64,000 nt of DNA from the NCBI GenBank assembly GCA_037833965.1, contig AP031352.1, positions 14,612,501 through 14,676,500 on the forward strand, given 5' to 3'. The notes under the pieces are model-generated. The model worked only from the letters and a program-made list of their open reading frames with translations. It was not told the origin of the DNA and did no database searches. Position 1 is the first letter of the stretch; each line of letters opens with the position of its first letter. This stretch comes from Marchantia polymorpha subsp. ruderalis (taxonomy: Eukaryota; Streptophyta; Marchantiopsida; Marchantiales; Marchantiaceae). Shown here one piece after another: positions 1 through 10,690 of this stretch. The position numbers were made by a program, and so were the translations under genes.

Positions 1-411
1 ACCAAGGGTTCAATGCGGAAGTTGATGCACCTGAAATCAATTACTCTCCGAAGGGAATTCAGTGTTATTCAGCTCTTCTATGATTGGAGCAGTCATTATA
101 GCTAAAATTCGGGACCAACCTTGTAGCCATGAGATAAGCCCATTACCTACTACTGTCTGATGAGCAGTTCTCAAGATCTCGCTCTCACCACGGTTTATCT
201 CTGTTAAATCATACGACGTTCTCGTCTGTGTTAACGTAGTTTGGTGATTTTTCTTTAACCACCACTCGGCCAAATTACGCTCTCTGTTCAGAAAGCTTCA
301 TCAGTGGCTTTCTTCCTCATAAATAATAATCTCAAAATCCCAAAATTAAACAATCACTTTCTCCCTCAGTGACATCACTTGCGTCGAGAGAAAACACGAA
401 TTTCGATGTAT
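1..411. other. No recognisable gene
   Basis: A 78-codon open frame on the minus strand (37-273) has no family signature I recognise and no convincing splice context. Nothing else is visible. Confidence 0.5.
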
Positions 412-492
412 CGTGGTCGGCAGGATTCGAAGCTGCGCGGGCAGAGCGAACACGATTTCAGTCCTGCCTGCTAATCTTTCCCCAAGGACCAT
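412..492 (-). pseudogene. Decayed nuclear tRNA-Ser (UGA-like) gene
   Basis: Read on the minus strand, the 3' half closely matches plant tRNA-Ser. The variable-arm region reads GCTCTGCCCGCGCAG, then a T arm TTCGAATCCTGCC, then the acceptor strand CGACCAC. The anticodon region reads ACTGAAA, so the anticodon would be TGA. The 5' half is damaged. The acceptor strand ATGGTCC pairs with CGACCAC at only five of seven positions, the D arm lacks the usual GAGTGGTTAAGG form, and the B box has CTTCGA in place of GTTCGA. I see it as a degraded copy or partial relic. The identity comes from memory of tRNA-Ser consensus features, not from a covariance search. Confidence 0.62.
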
Positions 493-1786
493 TTCTGGGA
501 TGGCTGCGATCGACGTTAAAATTAGTTCTAACATACAAATTGTATCTATGTATTGAAAAGAATATAACACAAAGAACTAATTTGTGAAATAGATCGACGG
601 CACATCAGTCTTGAATTCCTTCGTGAGTCACGTATTGTCTAAAAAGTATATTTCCTATTCATATGAAATTATGATCTCACAATGTATATCAGATTTTTTA
701 AACTTCACCTACTTTCAGCAGAAGACATCACATCAAAAGTTTTGCACATAACTCTCTAGAGAAAAACAAGCCATATGCATATCCTCAACGGCTATCACAT
801 GTTTTCCCCGAGAAAATCGTATCCACAACTCCCTACCAATGTTTCAACATTTTACTACGGCCCAAACAAAATAAAATCGGCCCATAGTACCTCCGGTCCA
901 ATTGTCTTGAAGAGATTTCACGGGAACCACACAACAAATTTGTTCTAAAAGAATCGATCAATCATCAAAATATATCGGGATAGAAGAAATAATCATTATG
1001 TTCTAAAGGCAAAGAAAACTAACAGGATCATCATCAAACAGGATCTTGCAGGATGATGGATGTGTGAAGAACATACTATTTCCCTTGAAAGTGAGCTGAT
1101 GAAGATGAAAAATTGCTAATCGGTTAGACCGTCATTCGTTAAATATATATACATACGTGAGTCTGGAAATAAAAGAAGTGTTTGCACTTATTTTACTAAA
1201 TCTAAATTGATATATATATATATACATATATAACATATAAATTCACATTATATTTTTGGGAAAATTTAAATAATGTATAAAATATGGAAATTCAATAAGT
1301 GACAAGATGAACATATTGAACATATTTTGATTCTCAAAATAAAAAGATTGATTTATCACGATATAATTCATTATAATCAAAAAAATAATATGTAATTTCA
1401 TTAAAAATATAAAAATGAATTGTATTTAATATTTCTATATCAAGATTATAACTAAAATATGATTCATGCCTAACTTTCATCATATTGTACTCTTGATTAA
1501 AAAAAATTATTTTACGAGATTGTACATTCAGAGACGCACTACGAGCAATAAAATCCAGTAATTGAATGGTGTTTGTTGATGAAGGGAAGAAGAAAATTTT
1601 GATGTAAAACCAAGCTGTTACATGTGAAATGACTCATAGTTATTCTTCGTTATAAGTCTTACAGGTCAAATGATGAGATAGAAAAATCAGAAAGATATAT
1701 ATTGGTTGTCATCTTCTCAAATCAATATGTTTGATGATTTTAAACAAATATGAGAGACAAAGCAAAAAAATATTTCAAATTCAAAA

Positions 1787-1826
<40 letters not shown>

Positions 1827-2040
1827 TCGTTGCATCGATACTCAGTTCAAAAGAATTTCATGTTGAGTGTCATCAACACTGTTATTCAGGAAATTTCATC
1901 CTTTTTGGAAAAAATGTTTATGTAAAAGGTGATTTTAGAAAAAATGAAAGAATGAAAAACATGAAAGAATTTTGAAAGATTCAATTTTTGGTCATAATGA
2001 CATAGATTGCCAAACTATAATTGTTTGATTTCAACTCCTT
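493..2040. other. AT-rich spacer, no gene
   Basis: Strongly AT-rich sequence with poly-A and TA runs (for example near 1,210-1,230) and stops in all frames. No gene or conserved motif is visible apart from the microsatellite listed separately. Confidence 0.6.
1789..1824. repeat. (AT)18 microsatellite
   Basis: Uninterrupted AT dinucleotide tract of 36 bp in AT-rich spacer DNA. Confidence 0.95.
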
Positions 2041-4130
2041 TTTAGATATGTTGACGACATATGCCAAGGTCATCTACCTTCAAGTGTGGGGTTGGCGGAC
2101 GCATCAACTCTTTTGAGGTGTTCTCATTGACAGGTGCCACTGGCGCTCATACAAAGAGAGGGAAAATCATATTGCAGAGTATTCTTTGCAAACGTTGGCG
2201 GTCACTCTATCGAGAATAAGTAATAATGAAAAGTTTTAATGTTGCCAAACGTAACTCATGGAGCAGTGGTCCGTTGGCAACGGTGGTCATCGTCGTAGGG
2301 ACTTGGCGGGGCCTCATTCCTACTCACGAAAGTTCTCGAAGCCTCCGTCCGGGCTTCTGCAGTGGGATGAATACGAGGGCATGCAATACGACTGTTGAAG
2401 AAGCAAGAAGTGACTAAGACGGGACATATTCATGAACGTGATTCACAATCATATGCCCGCCCCTTTACATGCAACTGGAATATGTCGAACATGTTTCATG
2501 CATTCGACCTCTTAGAGTCTTCGACAGTCAACTTCTTCATACTGCGGGAAATTACGTCACACTATCCTCTTACGATTTCTGCCATAACCCAGTAAGCAAG
2601 CTCGGATCAGCCGGTTGCTTCTTTGCGATGTATGGGTCACATAGTAGGAACAACGTTTTGTCTGATTTATACACATATTCATTTTCTAAAGAGCAATCAG
2701 GTGTCTAGTTATGGACGAAAAGACGGGCATTATCCACACTTGTCATTTCCACGTAAGTGGTAACTGGTGTATATATTCCGCTTGTGCACAGCTCCTCGTC
2801 CTCTAAAACGTCACCAAAGCATGTGTCAGCGATGAAGAAGTTTTACTCAACATGATGCATTCGTGACAAACCATGCTTATCGTGAAGCAAAGCGCTGCAT
2901 GAGTTGTCGTGCGGAGTTTGGTTCTCAGGACTTCCCATGTGATGTATAACGTAACACCCAAGCATATCAATTCTATTGTTCCTTACTGTATGATCCTGTT
3001 GGAAACAGTTGACATCCGAAACGATGTATGTTTGTGTGAGGTTTGATTCTGCCCTTGTCTGATATCACGGACTAGTTCAGTGCAATACCTTCGCAGATCC
3101 TGACCGATGCCTGCAATGGATCGTATCCTCAGCTTGTATCATACTACAGTTTTATCTTCTCCAACGACACGGGCACTTGACAAGCCATGTTTCTTTCAAG
3201 CCTCTAAAAGGCAATTCTCTCCTCCAAAGGCTGAACTCTACGCATGCACCATGGCTCAAACTTGTGGCTCTGCATCTGTAGGTCCCATATGCCAATGGTG
3301 GATGTTCGTAGAGCTGGGTGTAGGCTGAGCTTTCCGGTTGTAGAGTTTTCAGACATGCAGGACTTATGGTCTGCATGTCTGAAGCACTCGAACATTGCAA
3401 GATTCCCAGGGTATCATCCTTCATTCCTCCACGAAACGCAAGTGTCTGTCCGAATATAGTTCGGCAGATGCATGCTTTATTCGCATTTGCAACTCTTCTA
3501 TGCCCCTTCTTCTCGCCTTCAAGGCATATTCTTCTCCCTCGGTTTCACTTTTTTCGGACGGTTACTAGAGATTTGTTGATTGTTGATATACCATCTGGCT
3601 TTGTTGATTTCTACACTTTTGCAGCATCCAAGAAACAATTCACTCAGAAAATTGAAAATGCAGCTGCTCGGACATGTGTGGGAATAGCACCAACGCACTA
3701 TTGGGTTTCCGACCAAGCTTCTAATTTCAATGTGACTGTTAGTTGTGACATCGAGCTTTTCGATATTATCCTATAACCGTCTTTGTCTTGTTTCTTTAGA
3801 ACGACCTTTTGGGGTCTGCCCCATGCTCCACTGCTTTTGTTATGTTTTTATCATCTACGCTTTGGAGAAAAAAAGCTGAAGAGTCCTCCGACACAATACT
3901 TCACACGCGTTTCAATTATGTTTGCCAATCATAAGCACAAAACCGACTTCGGTCCACTAATTTCCATTTCTATAATTTTCAAATAATATGAATTTCCACA
4001 TCTGTATCAAAGAAGAAAATCTTCATTTTCTCTCAATTGAGCAACTGTTGAAGACTGAAATAATTACAATATATATGATAGGAAGATATAATATCCATTT
4101 ATTTTTTGCTTGTACAAACTTGCAAATGTA
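2041..4130. other. Moderate-GC spacer, no gene supported
   Basis: Base composition rises between about 2,040 and 3,790, then falls to AT-rich. Open frames of 60-136 codons exist on both strands (the longest is 3,366-3,776, +), but none shows a domain, splice structure or codon pattern I can defend. It may be a decayed gene or transposon. Confidence 0.4.
3348..3383. repeat. Perfect inverted repeat, 13-bp arms
   Basis: Arms TTCAGACATGCAG (3348-3360) and CTGCATGTCTGAA (3371-3383) flank a 10-nt spacer. Confidence 0.9.
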
Positions 4131-4164
4131 TATGTACACCGATCTGATAAGATCGGTGTACATA
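4131..4164. repeat. Perfect inverted repeat, 15-bp arms, GATA loop
   Basis: Arms TATGTACACCGATCT (4131-4145) and AGATCGGTGTACATA (4150-4164) are exact reverse complements around a 4-nt loop, GATA. Confidence 0.95.
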
Positions 4165-4942
4165 AGATAAAATGTGTGACAAGATAAAATGTTCATAGAG
4201 TCAACAATGCAATATAGAAACTATTAACATAAATAATTTAATAACATAAATAAAAGAAACTATTAATCATAAGGGTGCGAGCATGAACTAATTTAGGTAT
4301 CCGGATATGCTCGGATAACACTTTAATTATACACAATAGCTTTAGAAGACAGATTCGGTTTGTTTCTTTACTGCTGAAATTAAAATAATTGCAAAATTTA
4401 TCATTAGAAAACCATGTGATCATCCAAAATAAGTTATTTATGTTATCAGTTCTAATAGAACATTTTAGCTGTTAAGTGATATATAACTAGAAGGATTTTT
4501 GTTATCCTTTAACATTTTTCTAAAAATTTCAAATGAAAATCACACAGAGTGAAATTTTTTTGTTTTCAATGAGTTATAAAAACTACTTATGTATGAAGAA
4601 GTTTTTTTTTAAATTTCACAACGACAAAAGCGGGAAGTTATGTTGTCTCACAGTTTTTCATATCATTGTAGTAAATTTTATCCGATCCAAACATTATGTA
4701 TAAGTATCACTTATATTTATAGCTCATCTTCATCTCTATTTCCAATCGATAGTGTAATAGAATGAAATCTAGAAGGCTGCATACTGATTTAATATTTAAA
4801 TACATCTTTCAGATATCTATAGATTTTCCACAAGCTTAAAGTCTACTATATAATAATTGAAGTATAATTTAAGCTAGAGGCATAAATACTTGGTTAAGGA
4901 GAAAATACATCATATAGTTCCTTCCCCTCTTCTTTGAAAGAA
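4165..4942. other. AT-rich spacer, no gene
   Basis: AT-rich, with stops in all frames. Nothing recognisable. Confidence 0.55.
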
Positions 4943-5000
4943 GTTCGGCTAATTTAGATCTCCCCCAATTCTCGTGAGGGGGGATCTAGATTAGCCAAAC
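4943..5000. repeat. Inverted repeat (hairpin), arms of about 23 bp
   Basis: The left arm (4943-4966) and right arm (4978-5000) are reverse complements with only a few mismatches, around an 11-nt loop. Shared cores are GGCTAAT, TAGATC and a C run pairing with a G run. It could be a foldback element or a small RNA precursor; nothing in the sequence decides between these. Confidence 0.85.
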
Positions 5001-5170
5001 TCTACTTGTTTTGAGAGTGTATGAATTTCTTACAAACAGAATGACCCCATGAGTAGCAAATGTGGCATTTCCCACGCGAGCGTAAATGAATTGTCAAACT
5101 CAGCATAATCTGTAAGACCTGCAACTAGAAAATTCATCACGAGAAAAGCATCGTCATTTCACTAGGTAAT

Positions 5171-5202
5171 GCATGTAGAATCTAGACATAGATTCTACAT
5201 GC
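5171..5202. repeat. Perfect inverted repeat, 14-bp arms, GACA loop
   Basis: Arms GCATGTAGAATCTA (5171-5184) and TAGATTCTACATGC (5189-5202) flank a 4-nt loop, GACA. Confidence 0.95.
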
Positions 5203-5447
5203 CATAAAATTGTGGGGAATTTAGGCCATACGACTTCAAAACAAAAGCAGCCAATCTTGGGCACGATCATGACTATAGTTAATCGACAATCGAAAAATGG
5301 TCTCGGCATCAGGTTGGAGAATGTCGTTTGATGAAGACGTGTCCAAGAGCAAGGATTATAGCATAGCATGTCTCCTTGGAACTTGTTATCTGAAGTACAT
5401 TCTGGGTCGATAACTTTCAGTACCTCACGTGAATTTATAAAAAGTAT

Positions 5448-5555
5448 TCAAACTCTTTTCCTGAAACTGCACAGAACTTGGATCTATGACTTTATGTACC
5501 AAACGTAATTTAATAAAAAAGAGTCAAACTCTTTTTCTGAAACTGCACAGAACTT
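5448..5555. repeat. Direct repeat pair, 32 bp
   Basis: Copies at 5448-5479 and 5524-5555 differ at one base (C or T within the T run). Both contain CTGAAACTGCACAGAACTT. The period is 76 bp, so this is a two-copy local duplication. Confidence 0.9.
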
Positions 5556-5559
5556 ACTT

Positions 5560-6500
5560 TTTTCCAAGACAGCGGGCAACGCCAACAAACAAAGGTCACT
5601 CTAGCGCCAGATGGTTTGTAGCTGGTCCACGTTCATGTGCGACTCACTATAAGAAGACGGGCAAATTCATGCACGCCGAGACAAATGCGAGAGGCCGACG
5701 TATGAGAAAAACACGCTTGCCCAAATAATTAAGGAAAAATTATAAAGCTGGTATAATTGCGGTTCTTCATAAATAAGTAGAAGATCAACTCATCGTAAAG
5801 TCAATATTGTGGCCCGCCTCCGGAATAAGTTTATGTGACAAGAATCCCTCTGCCAATGGGCTTCTTTGCACTCTTCTTCTTTCCAGATGCCCAGATGGGA
5901 GAGAGATCTCGGAAGGAGCTGCAATTGCTCCATAACGCAGCAGAACTCGATCCAGTCGAGTGTGTGAAGTCTCAACGAGGAATTGTCAGCTTCTTCACCG
6001 CTTCGGCTGGGACATTGAACAAACCCCATCTGGCTCTGGGGTTCCTATTCAACTGAATACACCCTCTTGGAACCATATACGCCGACCACAAGCTCTTGCT
6101 AGTCTATACTTTGTTCTATTTGGATGAGGCTGGAGTGAGATAAGACTGTGCACTTTGCAATTTAAAGGGAACGCTAATGATACTCTTTGTTTTTATGTAA
6201 AGAGTGTGGTCTTCGGCCCCACTCTCCATCCTTCGGTCTTCAATTTGTTTCTTGTGTTGTCCGTTTCATGATTTGACTACAACGGAATCTGCTTCAACTT
6301 GGAATGTGCAACCTTCTACCAACCCCTTGGGCACAGGGCCAAATATTCCGATCTGATTCTCCCGACTGTAAAGAATGCCATGGCAAGACGGCACTATCTT
6401 ACTTTCTCGGTATCCTTGTGGAAATTCTCATTCTTTTGACCGCAATTCTGCCGTGATGTCTCTCGTCTCTCTTCAAAACCCATAACGACGTCGTGATGTT
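5560..6500. other. Moderate-GC spacer, no gene supported
   Basis: Short open frames occur on both strands (for example 5,835-6,056 + and 5,790-6,029 -), but no domain or splice structure is recognisable. Confidence 0.4.
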
Positions 6501-9420
6501 GTTCTACCGCCAGCTCTTGCATCTAAGGACAATGCACATTCTACGCAGTTTGTGTGGATGCAGCAGAACAGTCTCGTCGACTGTACTGCTGCCGAAAACA
6601 TAGGCTCAGCAAAAGTTTCGGCGAGGAAGACATGATGTACCAAACTGTTGTGCCAAAGCCTACAGCTCTTACCGCCAAAAGAAAAGAACGACAGTCGTCG
6701 ACGTTCATGGGTGACAGAAATCGTCAGCAGAGACTAAACAAGATGCACAAATGACCTGAGAAAGGCAACAAGACCGACGATGGTTGGTTGGCGGAAACAG
6801 ATGTGCCCGAGAGATATGTAATAAAGCGCTGTAGGATCTATGGCGGAACGAGATGTGCTCGACGGATGATGGAAAGTGGTTCAGCAGGGCCAGACTCTGC
6901 GCAGCGATGCGAAGGGCGAAAGTCGTGCCTTTTAACTCCGCTCGTCCGCTCGTCCGGTGAACGCAAACTGCACCCTGCGGAACCTGCACACAACACCAAC
7001 ACCGACCGAGAAACAAAGCGAGGCAAAGCGAAAAAGGCATGTAAGAGAAGCGGCAACTGAGCGCCGTGCGTTTCGAATATTAAAGAAGCTCTTGGCGCCG
7101 TAATGCCTCTCGATTTGTCCTGAGACAATCCCGGGCCTGGAGCCACGACGGCCGTCCACTGGGCTCCGAGGCTCGCGGATCGTCGATGCTGCTGGCCTCC
7201 TTTTGGCAGCGAGCTCGGAGTCTAGAGCAGCAGCAGCAGCAGCGGCCGTGCGCTACTCGCCGGGACTTGCTTTCCATTAGGGCTCGTCGCTCTCCCGGAA
7301 AGTGTCCGTGGCACTGTTTCCACTTCCGGGGGACCACATTCAATGGCAGCAGGGCAAAGGCGAGGGCGAGGCGCTGGCCTGGCCTCCTTGTAAGCACAGC
7401 TGTGGTTGGAATTAGCGGTCGTGCTGTGCAGTGCCGCAAGCCGACAGACACCGGGACTAAAATATGCAAATGCTTGCCCGGTGCCCAGAATATGGTGCAC
7501 GAGCTGCTTTCCAACCGAGTTTCTGACGCGTTCGAAACTTGGGGTTGGGTTGCGGTGGGTGGGGACCGTAACCCCCGTGGTTATCCTGTCTCAGATTATT
7601 CACTGTGATCCGGAATCTTGAATCTCAGTCGTCTCACGCTTTGCGTTAATCGAATGCTGGTTGTCCCCCCAATGACGATCTCGAGTCTGGACCGATCGCC
7701 GCATGTGTTCTTGCCATGTCCGAGTTCTCTTACGAATTCCAAGGATTGCAATTTGAATAAGGCTCGTGTTCTGAGGAGGATCCCCGAACATTTTCTGAAT
7801 CTGAAGATGTTGAAGTGGCCCTCGAAGGCCTTACCGATTGGTCGGACTCTCCTCGTAGAAACTGTCATCCGAGTCGTCTCGTGAGGTCTGCAGGATGTGA
7901 AGCTTCTGACGCTCAGGTTGTGAGTGGAGGAGTCGAAAGCTCGCACTCCGAGCGCGGTTAATTTCACGGACCCGGACACACTTGGGTGCTGCAAGCGGCC
8001 GATAAGGAAGGCTCGCGAGAACGAATTGGAAACTCGCAGGGGCAGTAGGGCAGAGTTTATTAAATCCCGATACTCGAATTATGCCATGGGAACTGATTCC
8101 TCAGAACGCCTACAGAGACTGTTGAGACTGTAGGGCGACAGGGGTGAGTCCAATTCCTCGCGGTGCAGACTCTCGGACTTCCTCATCAGGAAAGTGGAGG
8201 CGATGATGATGTGTCCCCAGAGCGCAAGCGAGCAAGAGGTGGCTCATGATCCCCTGACGAGTGCTTCGCACATGGATTGGGAATTTGGGGCCCGATATAA
8301 GCATTTTCTAGGCCGGATTCCCCTTTTGTCACGAATCATTCGCAAGGGATCGTCAGCGGATGAGCACTAGGCGCCCTTTCAACGAATGGAGGAGCTGAAC
8401 AGCAAGGCCATGCTACGAAGCAACTCGGTGGCGCAAAGACGCAAGCCAACAAGCGGAAGAAATTTGGTACAAGAGGTACAATGTGACTCCAGGGGCCGAC
8501 CTGGGGCTGATGGCGTATATGCTCTTTTTGGGAGTGCAAATCGGTCAGCCCTCGGAGCCGATGGGCGGCTAGCTCTGGATGCCGAATGGATGAATTCAAG
8601 GTCGCAATGCGCGACTGGATTGAGGGGCCACGAGCGAAGCCTTGGGGGCCCCATGGTGGTGAGGGAAGGGCACAGGCACAGGTGATGTACTAGGACTCGC
8701 TGACGGAAGCCATGCCTCATGCGTGAGACGATGCGACTCGGTGGAGTGAATGGACTTGAATAAAATCTGCTGGAGAACTCGGTGGAAGGAACAGCGACAT
8801 GGCGATGATAATGATGATGGGAACCTTTTGCGGCCTCGCCTGCAAGAGGATTGATGGGACCCTCCCGCAGCGAGAGCACGCCCGGCAAGAGAAGCAAAAG
8901 GGTGCGCGAGCAGATGTCACCTCGCACATCTCGACGACACTGTGGTCGGTTCCCTGGGCGAACCGTCCGCTCGTCCACCATCAATCATCGCATCCTGAGC
9001 ACCACGTCGTGGGTCCACACCCTCGCTCGAGATCGGTCAATCTTCAGCAGCCAGCGGCCGCAAGGCGGGCTACATTAGCCTCGCCCTCGCCCTCCTCCTC
9101 GTCCTCCTCCTCGGCTCTTCGCCGTGGAATCATCGCCCCGACTGCTCCACCGTCGGCCTCCGTCGACAGTCCCCTTCGTGCCCATCTGGCCCGGCAGAAT
9201 GCGGCCAAGGCCAATCTCGCTCGACACTTCAACGGGCCCTTCCCGATCCGGAATCTCTCCTCGTCCCGTCATCGCGGCCTCCGCAGCCTTGCCCTAAATT
9301 CAGTCCCTCATGTTCCCGATTCCCCATTCCTCTCTAGACTCTGGGCTGTCGTCGAAATCCGCTTTTTGTAGGGCGGTGCATCTCTTCCTCCGTCTCTCCC
9401 TCTTCCGTGTCCTGACGAAT
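6500..9420. other. GC-rich, CpG-rich block without an identifiable gene
   Basis: This block is clearly richer in G+C and CpG than its surroundings and has overlapping open frames on both strands (the longest are 8,379-8,984 - and 8,799-9,371 +). Frames this open on both strands are expected in GC-rich DNA. The translations are low-complexity (runs of S, R, A) with no recognisable domain. A (CAG)5 tract lies near 7,226-7,240, and CTC/TCC-rich tracts lie near 9,085-9,115. It could be a promoter or leader region, a decayed gene, or a lineage-specific gene. Confidence 0.4.
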
Positions 9421-10690
9421 AAATTCGCGACTCCTTTGAAGAGGTTACATACAAATGTTTAACTTTCGCTCGCCTATATTTCCCTTCGTATTTTGTAGAT
9501 TGGAACAAATGACGGTAAATTCGGTTCTAAAATAAACAAGTCTCAATGTTTATTTAGTAAATTGAGCTTAAAACAATTATCTTCGACGAGCCAGTGTGTA
9601 ACGGTATGCTCCCATTTATAATTCGGTAGGTGACTATTTTCCACGACTTTAATATCCTCCTGGAATATGCCTTCTAATAGAATCATCTTGTGAATATATG
9701 CATTTGATGTGGGTCTAGTTTCTCATGCAATTATTATTGCGGCATATGAGACATACTTTGTGCTTGGAGTCATGACGAGATATCTTGTCCTCTCCCTTTT
9801 TATTCCTCGATCCAAGTAGGAGCGTATAGTTTATATAACAGATTTGTAGTTTATAAAAAAGTTCTTCAGTTTTGCCGGATTCAATATCTTTGATTACCAA
9901 GTTACATCTACGTTCTTGCTGTAGCAAGATTCAAGCAGGTGGATCTTAACTTGATCATGCAAAGGAGCTTTCCGACTATCAAAAATTACCTGCTTTGCGA
10001 CAATACGGTTCCAATTTAGCTTGATATATCTATGTACATTTTAGTTTTCACAAGGCAGCGTCGCATTATTTTCAATGTATTGGGATCTACATGACTCATT
10101 GTAGATTTGAAAACTATACACAATAAGTCTAAACCCCCATGATACCTACCATTAAGAGTGAGGACTTTGCTAGTACAGAAGAGTGTGTAAACCTAAACTG
10201 GAGGGAGAGTTGATATCACAGGCAATAGCATGGGGTTATGAAATATTTACAATCAGATCAACAACATCTTATTACTGTTACACTCTTTTTATAATTGTAA
10301 ATCCTATAATTTAAACTGGGTTGATTAGTACGATTATCCATCCTCATCCTCATGTATGGTGACAAGTGGAGCAATAATACTTAACTACTCCGAGCAAATG
10401 TTCTCCGCCATTTTTTCACCTAGCTTTGGACTTGGTTCATAAACAATTTTAGATTCTGGCCTGCACCATTACAATTCCAAGAGCTTACCATAATAATCAT
10501 GAAAAGAAATACTATCACTATTATCACAATCTATTAAACTTTAAAACTATGCTAATTTAGATCAACGAGCAATCCTCATGATGGCAATCATATCAGGTGA
10601 TATTTAACATGTACAGTGTTTGGTGCAGACAGTTCGGGCATATAAGGTGCGATAAGACATGGTCGTGTGTATGATGCTTGATCATAGCAA
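9421..10690. other. AT-rich spacer, no gene
   Basis: Composition drops back to AT-rich just after 9,420 and stays so to about 10,690. No ORF with a recognisable product. Confidence 0.5.

Noticed and set aside
8379-8984. A 201-codon open frame on the minus strand.
   Set aside because: Low-complexity R/S/P-rich translation overlapping equally open plus-strand frames. GC-rich composition explains it. Kept only as part of the GC-rich block.
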